A stretch of DNA of 5,261 nt from Calditrichaceae bacterium (lineage in GTDB: Bacteria; Calditrichota; Calditrichia; Calditrichales; Calditrichaceae). How positions within the stretch are numbered: the stretch's first letter is position 1; each line of letters starts with the position of its first letter. The position numbers and the translations under genes were made by a program. Positions 1 through 5,261 of the stretch are shown here, in pieces. The DNA is taken from positions 1 to 5,261 of the forward strand of contig JANTFQ010000185.1 of NCBI GenBank assembly GCA_024763405.1, in the 5' to 3' direction. The notes under the pieces are model-generated. The model searched no databases. It was not told the DNA's origin and was given only the letters and a program-made list of their open reading frames with translations.

Positions 1-327
1 TGAATTTGTACAGTAATATTGGGTATGGTAAAGAATTTATTCTACGTTTATCAGGGGAAATCAATGGCAAATTATTTTCCTCAGGATGAATTTCCCACAC
101 AAAACAACATAGGCCAAAAAAAATCTTTATTATACCCAAATTTATGAAGTAAAATTTAGGAAGTCCCAAAATACAATTGTCAAATATCAAAAAAATACAT
201 CTTCCAAAACAAAACTATTACCCAGAGGGTGAATTTGTGGTTTATTTTAGTTTTATCATTTGTACTTTATCGTTTTAGGTTATATGTAAAATATGTGGAA
301 TCCATTCTGCTATTTTACGTTAAATAA

Positions 328-355
328 TTGACCCGTAACCGAAACCTGTTAAATT
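328..355 (+). promoter_or_regulatory. Candidate sigma70-type promoter for the four-gene run
   Basis: TTGACC at 328-333 matches the -35 consensus at 5 of 6 bases. TAAATT at 350-355 matches the -10 consensus at 4 of 6, with a 16-base spacer. Transcription would start near 362, giving a leader of about 25 bases before the ATG at 388. It is the best-spaced pair I found in the leading region. In AT-rich DNA such matches arise by chance, so this is an inference. Confidence 0.35.
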
Positions 356-364
356 TAAACCAGG
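345..364. repeat. Imperfect palindrome overlapping the candidate -10 (possible operator)
   Basis: The core at 349-358 is a perfect 10-base palindrome (TTAAATTTAA). It is flanked by CCTG at 345-348 and CAGG at 361-364, which are complementary to each other but offset by two extra bases on the right. The element covers the candidate -10 and the predicted transcription start, a usual place for a repressor site. No regulator is encoded nearby to pair it with, and an AT-rich palindromic core can arise by chance. Confidence 0.25.
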
Positions 365-387
365 CAGAAAAATGAACGGGTTATTAA

Positions 388-990
388 ATGCAAAATAAAA
401 CGGCAAAAATTTTACTGGCACTCTACCTGATTGTCTTTACCGTCTGTGCAATAAATCCATACAGCCGTACCGTTTGGTGGGCAGAGAATATTCCCATTCT
501 GCTTATTGTGCTGCTCCTTTTAGTAATGTATCGCTATTTTAAATTTTCTCCGGCGGCGTATATCATGATGTCCTTTTTGCTCATCCTGCATACCATCGGC
601 GGTCATTTTACATTCGAACGGGTACCTTTTGATTTTGTTAACGACTTGCTCGTTTCCAGTCGCAATCAGTATGATCGCATGGCCCATTTTACCGTGGGCT
701 TTTATGCTTTTCCCATCGCGGAACTTTTATTAGAAAAAAAACTGGTACATTCGAAAACCGTTTTGATTCTATTTCCTGTTTTGGCCGTGTTTACCATTGC
801 CAGCGCCTATGAGATTATCGAATGGCTGTATGCGGTTTCGGCTGATTCCGCTGCCGGAATTGCCGTTCTCGGTTCTCAAGGAGATATCTGGGATGCCCAG
901 AAGGATATGCTGGCCGATGGCCTCGGATCGTTTTTTGCTATTGCCTTATTCTATTTTCTCAATTCTGTAACGATAATGAAATTGGAGTAA
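388..990 (+). CDS. DUF2238 (YjdF-like) integral membrane protein
   Basis: The 200-residue protein is an inner-membrane protein with about six hydrophobic segments (roughly residues 8-22, 34-50, 57-73, 98-116, 122-141 and 176-194). It carries the conserved features I associate with DUF2238/YjdF: NPYSR at 23-27, GGHFTFERVP at 71-80, RNQYDRMAHF at 92-101, YEIIEW at 141-146, and GSQGDIWDAQKDML at 162-175. These polar and acidic residues (His68, His73, Asp96, Arg97, His100, Glu142, Glu145, Asp166, Asp169, Asp173) sit in or beside membrane segments and look like a functional cluster, but the family has no established biochemical role. Length is normal and the gene looks intact. The ATG is secure as the earliest start because an in-frame TAA immediately precedes it (385-387). 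No strong ribosome binding site is visible, only a weak GGG at 378-380. It is the first gene of a same-strand run, 65 bases ahead of the LysE-family gene. Confidence 0.88.
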   Translation: MQNKTAKILLALYLIVFTVCAINPYSRTVWWAENIPILLIVLLLLVMYRYFKFSPAAYIMMSFLLILHTIGGHFTFERVPFDFVNDLLVSSRNQYDRMAHFTVGFYAFPIAELLLEKKLVHSKTVLILFPVLAVFTIASAYEIIEWLYAVSADSAAGIAVLGSQGDIWDAQKDMLADGLGSFFAIALFYFLNSVTIMKLE

Positions 991-1036
991 CCGTTGTTTT
1001 ATATTGTTTAGTTAAGTAATTTACAGCAATCAAACT

Positions 1037-1042
1037 GAGGTG
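1037..1042 (+). promoter_or_regulatory. Ribosome binding site of the LysE-family gene, inside a small hairpin
   Basis: GAGGTG is a good Shine-Dalgarno match but lies 13 bases before the ATG at 1056, which is longer than usual. AGGTG (1038-1042) can pair with TACCT (1048-1052) around a 5-base loop, including one G-U pair. Folding would mask the site. The stem is short, so this may have no effect. Confidence 0.4.
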
Positions 1043-1055
1043 CGTTTTACCTGAT

Positions 1056-1853
1056 ATGGAAACACTGTTAACAATTTCACTGGCCGGACTCTTTGCCGGT
1101 TTTATCTTTTCTGTCCCGGTGGCCGGCCCGATTAGTATTCTGGTTACCTCATATTCACTAAAGGGAGAATTCCATTTTGCGCTGGTTACCGCTGTTGGCG
1201 CTGCGGTGGTTGATTTTCTTTACTGTTTTATTGCGGTCTTCGGATTCAGTCAACTTTATATTATGTATCAGCCGCTGGTGCCCTACACGCTTCTCGGCGG
1301 CGCCATATTTATGGTCATACTGGGATATAAAATTATTCACATGCATTTAAAGCTGGATTCAAACGGACGTGGGGATAAACCAAGGCTGCGTAAGCGGGGC
1401 CGTTTTTTGACCGGAATTATGGTGAGCCTCTTAAATCCTTCACTTTTCTTTGGCTGGCTAACCTCTTCTTTTATCATCATGTCTTTCACGGCCTCACTCG
1501 GTATTAATATCGGCGGGCTTGATACTTCCCTTGGAAAAGCAGTAGAATCCATTCAAAATGATCCTGCGGTGATTTCACAGCAGGCGCCGCCTGCTGCAGA
1601 ATTCCCGGCGGTTTCAAAAAATACTGACGGTAAACCGGTGCATCCACTCTTCTATAGTCTTGCTTATGCACTGGCCGTGGGTCTCGGAAGTATTATTTGG
1701 TTTTTTAATTTTTCAAAATTTCTTGTTAAACACCGGCATAAACTGAAGGTGAACGTTGTGGATAAGATCATTCATCTGCTGGGATTCGGCTTATGGGGCT
1801 TCGCGTTATATCTTAGTTACAGCGCCCTGCGTATGATTGGTCTGTTTACCTGA
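1056..1853 (+). CDS. LysE-family transporter (amino-acid/metabolite exporter) with a long insertion
   Basis: The LysE/RhtB-type fold is recognised from the first helix with the PVAGPISILV motif (residues 21-30, the family's P-x-GP signature region), a second small-residue helix with Asp53 (GAAVVDF, 48-54), and the LNPSLFFGW motif (126-134) at the start of helix four. Helices are roughly 7-32, 41-66, 76-96, 115-146, 198-219 and 237-259. Positive charges cluster in the III-IV loop (99-116) and V-VI loop (220-236), placing these in the cytoplasm and both termini outside. Family members usually have about 200-210 residues. This one has 265, the excess being a non-hydrophobic stretch at about 147-197 containing SQQAPPAAEFPAVS. 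By the positive-inside rule it faces the periplasm. Family members export amino acids or similar small solutes, but the substrate cannot be read from sequence. The ATG at 1056 fits the N-terminal helix. The gene lies 48 bases before the dehydrogenase and is probably cotranscribed. Confidence 0.85.
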   Translation: METLLTISLAGLFAGFIFSVPVAGPISILVTSYSLKGEFHFALVTAVGAAVVDFLYCFIAVFGFSQLYIMYQPLVPYTLLGGAIFMVILGYKIIHMHLKLDSNGRGDKPRLRKRGRFLTGIMVSLLNPSLFFGWLTSSFIIMSFTASLGINIGGLDTSLGKAVESIQNDPAVISQQAPPAAEFPAVSKNTDGKPVHPLFYSLAYALAVGLGSIIWFFNFSKFLVKHRHKLKVNVVDKIIHLLGFGLWGFALYLSYSALRMIGLFT

Positions 1854-1891
1854 TATTTGACTTCAGGCACAAAATATAGATGAAAATTACG

Positions 1892-1896
1892 GGGAG
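1892..1896 (+). promoter_or_regulatory. Strong ribosome binding site of the dehydrogenase gene
   Basis: GGGAG, within a GGGGAG run starting at 1891, ends 5 bases before the ATG at 1902. It is the clearest Shine-Dalgarno sequence in the window. It fixes the dehydrogenase start and indicates that the host uses Shine-Dalgarno initiation. Confidence 0.75.
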
Positions 1897-1901
1897 CCAT
1901 T

Positions 1902-3260
1902 ATGGAATCAATTAATCCGGCAACAGGGCAGCGCAACGCAGAATACGCAGAGCACAGCCCGGAGCAGGTCCGGCATCTGGTTGAATCTGCTCATCAATCC
2001 TTTTTAAACTGGCGGGAAGTCTCCTTTGCAGAGCGGAAAACGCGGATGCAAAAAGCAGCGCAGGTGCTGCGTGACAATAAAGAAGAGTATGCCCGTTTAA
2101 TGACCCTGGAAATGGGTAAAATTATTAAAGAGTCCCGGGCCGAAGTTGAGAAGTGCGCCTGGGTCTGTGACTATTACGCCGAAAATGCCGAGAATTTTTT
2201 AAAAGATGAACTAGTGGAAACAGATGCCTCCCGAAGCTTTGTATCGTTTAGCCCCATTGGCGTTGTTCTGGCGGTAATGCCCTGGAATTTTCCCTTTTGG
2301 CAGGTCTTTCGTTTTGCCGCTCCGGCGCTGATGGCAGGGAATACCGCGCTCTTGAAACATGCTTCTAATGTACCCGGCTGCGCCCAGGCTATCGAAGATG
2401 TGTTTATGAAGGCCGGGTTCCCAAGGCGTACTTTCACCACGCTCATGATTGGTTCCGGTGCGGTGGAAACAGTGATCCGGCATCCGTCGGTGAAGGCGGT
2501 TACCCTTACCGGCAGTGAGATCGCGGGGAAAAAAGTAGCGGCTGTGGCCGGTGATGAAATTAAAAAGACAGTTATGGAACTCGGCGGTTCCGACCCGTTC
2601 ATTGTCCTGGAAGATGCCGACATTCCGGGATGTGTGCTCACATCATCGCTTGCCCGTATGCTGAACACCGGGCAGAGCTGCATCGCGGCCAAGCGTTTTA
2701 TTGTGGTGGAATCACGCGTGAAGGAATTTGAGGAACAACAAACCGCTATCATGAGTGCGTTGAAAATGGGCGATCCGCTTTTGGAGGAAACACAAACCGG
2801 TCCAATGGCCCGGCCGGATTTGGTGGATGAACTGGATGCACAAGTGCAGCAATCCATTGCGATGGGTGCGCGTCTGCTGACCGGCGGTGTGCGGCCTAAG
2901 GGCAACGGCTCTTTTTATCCGCCTACGGTTTTAAGCGATGTAAAACCGGGAATGCCGGTATTTGACCAGGAAACTTTTGGACCTGTGTCGGCCATCATTC
3001 CGGTTAAAGATATGGAAGAAGCCATTGCTGCTGCCAACAGTTCGGAATTTGGTTTAGGAGGCAGTATCTGGACACGGGATGTGAAGAAGGGGGAAGCCGC
3101 CGCCCGGCGTATCGAATCGGGGGCGGTGTTTGTAAACGGCATGACCAAATCCGATCCGCGATTGCCGTTTGGCGGTGTAAAAAAATCGGGTTACGGGCGT
3201 GAACTATCGCATTACGGTATCAAGGAATTTGTAAATATTAAATCCATCTGGATTGCATAA
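1902..3260 (+). CDS. sad: NAD(P)-dependent succinate-semialdehyde dehydrogenase, Sad/YneI type
   Basis: This cytoplasmic aldehyde dehydrogenase most likely oxidises succinate semialdehyde to succinate, the last step of GABA breakdown into the TCA cycle. At 452 residues it matches the shorter Sad/YneI branch (about 460). All catalytic elements are present: PWNFP at 127-131 with the oxyanion-hole Asn129, Lys152 for cofactor ribose binding, the TGS turn at 203-205, general base Glu226 in MELGGSDPF, catalytic Cys260 in NTGQSCIAAKRF, and the ETFGP motif with Glu357 (357-361). The C-terminal FGGVKKSGYGRELSHYG resembles E. coli Sad closely, as do LKHA..N..GCAQ and LGGSDPFIVL. Position 155 after Lys152 is Ser rather than the Glu typical of strictly NAD-dependent members, so NADP use is possible. 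It lies 48 bases after the exporter gene and abuts the next gene without a gap. No aminotransferase or GABA permease is visible in the window, so the physiological aldehyde is inferred. Other semialdehydes are possible substrates. Confidence 0.93.
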   Translation: MESINPATGQRNAEYAEHSPEQVRHLVESAHQSFLNWREVSFAERKTRMQKAAQVLRDNKEEYARLMTLEMGKIIKESRAEVEKCAWVCDYYAENAENFLKDELVETDASRSFVSFSPIGVVLAVMPWNFPFWQVFRFAAPALMAGNTALLKHASNVPGCAQAIEDVFMKAGFPRRTFTTLMIGSGAVETVIRHPSVKAVTLTGSEIAGKKVAAVAGDEIKKTVMELGGSDPFIVLEDADIPGCVLTSSLARMLNTGQSCIAAKRFIVVESRVKEFEEQQTAIMSALKMGDPLLEETQTGPMARPDLVDELDAQVQQSIAMGARLLTGGVRPKGNGSFYPPTVLSDVKPGMPVFDQETFGPVSAIIPVKDMEEAIAAANSSEFGLGGSIWTRDVKKGEAAARRIESGAVFVNGMTKSDPRLPFGGVKKSGYGRELSHYGIKEFVNIKSIWIA

Positions 3261-4328
3261 ATGAATACAAAAACCGCATTTTCGGAAAACAGGCATTTGC
3301 TGAATATCACCCTTGGCATTGTGTTGCTGTTTATGGCCGTTTGGGTTTTAATCATTGGACGGACGATTATTTTACCCCTCCTGCTCGCCGTTTTCCTTTC
3401 CTTTATTTTAGATCCGATTGTCTGTTTTTTAACCCGTATAAAGGTTCCGCTGGGCATCGCGGTAATGCTCACCCTTCTCTTTGCGGTAGTTATTCTTTAT
3501 CTGCTGGGATTAGTGGTCTACGCCAATGTGCAATCTTTCGTGGAACAATTCCCCCTGTATCAGGAACGGCTGTTGAGTTCGGTTCACGCGATTACACAAA
3601 AACTGGAACTGTGGTTAGGCGGGCCGCTCAAGATAAAGATATGGAATGAAATCGACTGGCTCGACACCTTTCAGCGCTATTCGATCGCCGAAGGTTTACT
3701 AAGCAGTGTGGGTACCTTTCTTACTTTTCTGGCAAAGATGCTCATCGTCATAGTCTTTATTGCCTACCTGTTAACAGGGAAGCGCAATGTGAACCAAAAA
3801 ATCCGTACAGCTTTTAAAAAGAAAGAATCTGACCGGATTATTTTGATTATCGAAAATGTGACCGGTCAGGTGCAGACTTATCTTGGCGCTAAAACGATTT
3901 CCAGTTTTATCACCGGTGCGGTTAGTATTATTATCTTCTATCTTTTTGGTCTCGATTTTGCCATTTTTTGGGGTTTTATCATTTTCCTGTTTAATTTTAT
4001 TCCCACAATTGGAGCCGTAGTCGCTTCACTGCTTCCGGTTCTGTTTAGCCTGCTGCAAATTGGCTCGCTGAGTACCGCCGTTTGGCTGAGTCTCAGTTTG
4101 GCGCTGCTCCATTTTGCCACAGGCAATATTCTGGAACCAAAAATAATGGGCAGATCGTTGAATTTAAGTCCAATGATCGTTATCTTGTCTTTAATTTTTT
4201 GGGGCTATATCTGGGGAATAACCGGAATGATTCTTGCGGTTCCTATTATGGCGACGATTACGATTGTTTTTGAAAATTTTTCATCCTTACGTTTTTTAAG
4301 TGTCTTTTTTCGGGGTAAACCCCAATAA
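3261..4328 (+). CDS. AI-2E family transporter (PerM/TqsA/YdiK-like)
   Basis: The 355-residue polytopic membrane protein has the family's usual length and arrangement: two or three N-terminal helices (about 13-32, 33-55 and 62-88), a partly amphipathic soluble segment (about 89-148), then helices at 149-172 and four or more in the C-terminal half. The diagnostic motifs are FNFIPTIGAVVAS (244-256) and GNILEPKIMGRSLNLSP (288-304), followed by the glycine-rich WGYIWGITGMILAVPI region (314-329). Characterised members export the quorum signal AI-2 (TqsA) or act as Na+(Li+)/H+ antiporters. Most have unknown substrates, so the AI-2 name should not be taken as function. The ATG starts directly after the dehydrogenase TAA with no spacer, and no good ribosome binding site lies at the usual distance, suggesting translation by ribosomes finishing the upstream gene. 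The last codons form a candidate terminator stem. The gene looks intact. Confidence 0.9.
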   Translation: MNTKTAFSENRHLLNITLGIVLLFMAVWVLIIGRTIILPLLLAVFLSFILDPIVCFLTRIKVPLGIAVMLTLLFAVVILYLLGLVVYANVQSFVEQFPLYQERLLSSVHAITQKLELWLGGPLKIKIWNEIDWLDTFQRYSIAEGLLSSVGTFLTFLAKMLIVIVFIAYLLTGKRNVNQKIRTAFKKKESDRIILIIENVTGQVQTYLGAKTISSFITGAVSIIIFYLFGLDFAIFWGFIIFLFNFIPTIGAVVASLLPVLFSLLQIGSLSTAVWLSLSLALLHFATGNILEPKIMGRSLNLSPMIVILSLIFWGYIWGITGMILAVPIMATITIVFENFSSLRFLSVFFRGKPQ

Positions 4329-4336
4329 TACTTTTT
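4312..4336 (+). terminator. Candidate intrinsic terminator overlapping the stop codon
   Basis: GGGG (4312-4315) pairs with CCCC (4320-4323) around a TAAA loop, and two further T-A pairs are possible across a bulged C. A T-run (4332-4336) follows, starting eight bases after the stem. The stem uses the last sense codons of the AI-2E-family gene. It is short and the T-run is displaced, so it may be weak or leaky. Confidence 0.35.
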
Positions 4337-4390
4337 AGAATATCTTTTTGCCTGTTTAGTGTTTACAGGGGATGTGTTAGTATTTTCTTT

Positions 4391-4427
4391 GTACTTGGGT
4401 TATGATTTTTTTTAAATAGCCGAGTAC
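4391..4427 (+). promoter_or_regulatory. 8-bp dyad in the leader of the PAS gene (hairpin or operator)
   Basis: GTACTTGG (4391-4398) is complementary to CCGAGTAC (4420-4427) over eight positions with one G-U pair as RNA. The 21-base loop contains eight T residues. Because the T-run is in the loop, this is not an ordinary terminator. Weak promoter-like matches overlap it: TTGTAC at 4389-4394 with TTAAAT at 4412-4417 (17-base spacer), or an isolated TATGAT at 4401-4406. The dyad could be a regulator site around a promoter or an RNA hairpin. Confidence 0.3.
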
Positions 4428-4445
4428 TATAGCGAAGTAATACCC

Positions 4446-4450
4446 GGTGA
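4446..4450 (+). promoter_or_regulatory. Ribosome binding site of the PAS gene
   Basis: GGTGA is complementary to the TCACC part of the usual 16S rRNA tail and ends 5 bases before the ATG at 4456. This supports the ATG over an in-frame GTG at 4447, which lies inside the binding site. An in-frame TAA at 4438-4440 bounds any longer start. Confidence 0.55.
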
Positions 4451-4455
4451 TTTCT

Positions 4456-5261
4456 ATGTCCGAATCTTTAAGCAAAAACACAGACCATCATTTTCAGACC
4501 TCTCATTCCTCAGAAAAGCAAGTGCAGCAGGAATTGGAAAAATCAGAACAAAATTACCGCAATATTTTTGATGCGACAGAAGATGGTATTTTTGTTCATG
4601 ATAAAGACAGCGGAAAAATACTCGACGTAAATCGCGCAGCATGTGAAATGTATGGGTATTCCTATGATGAATTACTGGAGATAGATGTTGAATCTCTGAG
4701 TTCCGGAAAACCTCTCTACACAAATAAAGAAGCTGCAAAAAGAATGCGGCAAGCCGTCACCGGGGGACCGCATTCCTTTGAGTGGCAGGCACGTAATAAA
4801 GAGAATAACCTGTTTTGGGTTCGGGTACGGTTAAAGTTTGTAACGCTTGGCGGTGTGGAACGTATTTTGGCTATTGTGCGGAATATTGACGCAGAAAAAA
4901 GTGCACGACAGGCTTTAGCCGAACAAAAAGATTTATACCGGGAATTATTCGAGGCCTCACCAAGCGGCATTGTAATAGAAGATGCCCGGGGTAAAATTCT
5001 TGATATAAATCAGGCAGGGCTAAGAAATTTTAACTATTCCAAAGAAGAAATCGTGGGGCAGTATATCCATGTTTTTACCACGGAAAACACCCGCTCAATC
5101 GTTGAAAAAAATATAAAACGTATTATTTCCGGTGAACGCCTCCAACAGGTGCTGGAAAGCAAACGCAAAGACGGGACAATCATTTATGTGGAACTGAATG
5201 AAAGCCGTATAAAGTTGCCGAATGGTCAGTACGGAATTTTAAGTATTGCGGAGGATATTAC
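4456..5261 (+). CDS. Tandem-PAS sensor protein, probably a histidine kinase (3' end missing)
   Basis: The reading frame stays open to the right edge and shows 268 complete residues. There is no signal peptide or membrane segment, so the visible part is cytoplasmic. Residues 1-30 are polar and end in a short charged helix (KQVQQELEKSEQNY). PAS domain 1 spans about 31-145, with NIFDATEDGIFVHD at 36-49, ILDVNRAACEMYGYSYDELL at 55-74 and an ILAIVRNID end. A helical linker (146-162, EKSARQALAEQKDLYRELF) leads to PAS domain 2 (about 163-268), with EASPSGIVIED, ILDINQAGLRNFNYSKEEIVG and a conserved LSIAEDIT end. The flavin-binding GRNCRFLQ motif of LOV domains is absent, and no cofactor can be assigned. 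Such proteins usually end in a histidine kinase, sometimes GGDEF, EAL or a phosphatase. The output domain lies outside the window. The gene sits 127 bases after the transporter gene, behind a candidate terminator, and is probably transcribed separately. Confidence 0.88.
   Translation, partial: MSESLSKNTDHHFQTSHSSEKQVQQELEKSEQNYRNIFDATEDGIFVHDKDSGKILDVNRAACEMYGYSYDELLEIDVESLSSGKPLYTNKEAAKRMRQAVTGGPHSFEWQARNKENNLFWVRVRLKFVTLGGVERILAIVRNIDAEKSARQALAEQKDLYRELFEASPSGIVIEDARGKILDINQAGLRNFNYSKEEIVGQYIHVFTTENTRSIVEKNIKRIISGERLQQVLESKRKDGTIIYVELNESRIKLPNGQYGILSIAEDI

Larger units (their letters stand above)
1..387. other. AT-rich intergenic region without a convincing gene
   Basis: This stretch is visibly richer in A and T than the genes that follow and has A-runs at 116-123 and 189-195. 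I see no complete gene on either strand. Two open stretches touch the left edge: a + frame from 3 to a TGA at 87-89 (28 codons, no start inside the window), and a - strand frame of about 65 codons that leaves the window at position 1, has no ATG, and has a Phe/Ile-rich beginning as expected from translated T-runs. Either could be the end of, or an entry into, a neighbouring gene, but neither is recognisable. A small hairpin lies at 218-232 (6-bp stem with one G-T pair, 3-base loop). The right end carries the candidate promoter and palindrome for the next gene, listed separately. Confidence 0.7.

Noticed and set aside
19..139. 8-base inverted repeat TTGGGTAT (19-26) and ATACCCAA (132-139).
   Set aside because: Roughly one such 8-base match is expected by chance in 387 bases. 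The arms are over 100 bases apart and the match does not extend.
1..213. Open frame on the - strand leaving the window at position 1.
   Set aside because: It has no ATG, and its first part is Phe/Ile/Cys-rich translation of T-runs. It matches no family I recognise.
1..238. 9-base direct repeat TGAATTTGT at 1-9 and 230-238.
   Set aside because: It is short, AT-rich and occurs only twice, so it is compatible with chance and not an insertion-sequence or attachment-site signature.
372..398. An 8-codon upstream open frame overlapping the start of the DUF2238 gene.
   Set aside because: It is too short to judge, has only a weak ribosome binding site, and such frames are common by chance. Coupling to the next gene is possible but unsupported.
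1849..1867. Inverted repeat CCTGA/TCAGG at the end of the exporter gene as a terminator.
   Set aside because: The stem is only five bases, the loop is nine, and no T-run follows. The short gap to the next gene suggests read-through.
2174..2905. Long open frame on the - strand inside the dehydrogenase gene.
   Set aside because: It is antisense to a well-conserved enzyme gene and its translation is rich in Ser, Thr and Pro, typical of a shadow frame.
388..4328. The four-gene run as a GABA-use operon or quorum-sensing module.
   Set aside because: No GABA aminotransferase, GABA permease, LuxS or Lsr gene is present, and the AI-2E family name does not establish AI-2 transport.
4351..4369. Inverted repeat CCTGT/ACAGG after the transporter gene.
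   Set aside because: The five-base stem with a nine-base loop does not extend and is not followed by a T-run.

Overview
This window carries five genes on the + strand and none that I can support on the - strand. In order they are a DUF2238/YjdF-like membrane protein, a LysE-family exporter, a succinate-semialdehyde dehydrogenase of the Sad/YneI type, an AI-2E/PerM-type transporter, and the first 268 residues of a protein with tandem PAS domains that runs off the right edge. Family assignments come from motifs and resemblance I recognise. No database search was possible.

Organism: base composition is intermediate inside the genes and much more AT-rich in the leading 387 bases. Shine-Dalgarno-like sequences (GGGAG, GGTGA) precede at least two genes, which argues against a typical low-SD Bacteroidetes. 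The gene set fits a free-living, respiring Gram-negative bacterium. Calditrichota, Ignavibacteria or a related FCB-type lineage is a weak guess, and nothing here (no rRNA or marker protein) settles it.

Layout: positions 1-387 are AT-rich with no convincing gene. They hold a plausible sigma70-type promoter (328-355) overlapping an imperfect palindrome (345-364). The next four genes (388-4328) have gaps of 65, 48 and 0 bases and could be one transcript. A short GC-rich hairpin with a trailing T-run at the stop codon of the fourth gene is a candidate terminator. The 127-base gap before the PAS gene contains an 8-bp dyad and a good ribosome binding site, so the PAS gene is probably a separate unit.

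Function: the dehydrogenase would oxidise succinate semialdehyde (for example from GABA breakdown) to succinate for the TCA cycle. The other three genes of the run are integral membrane proteins with no obvious link to that reaction, so the run looks like loosely associated housekeeping and transport genes. I found no mobile element, CRISPR array, RNA gene or defence module, and no evidence of a new system. The most distinctive observations are a roughly 50-residue Ala/Pro-rich insertion in the LysE-family protein and the structured leader of the PAS gene.
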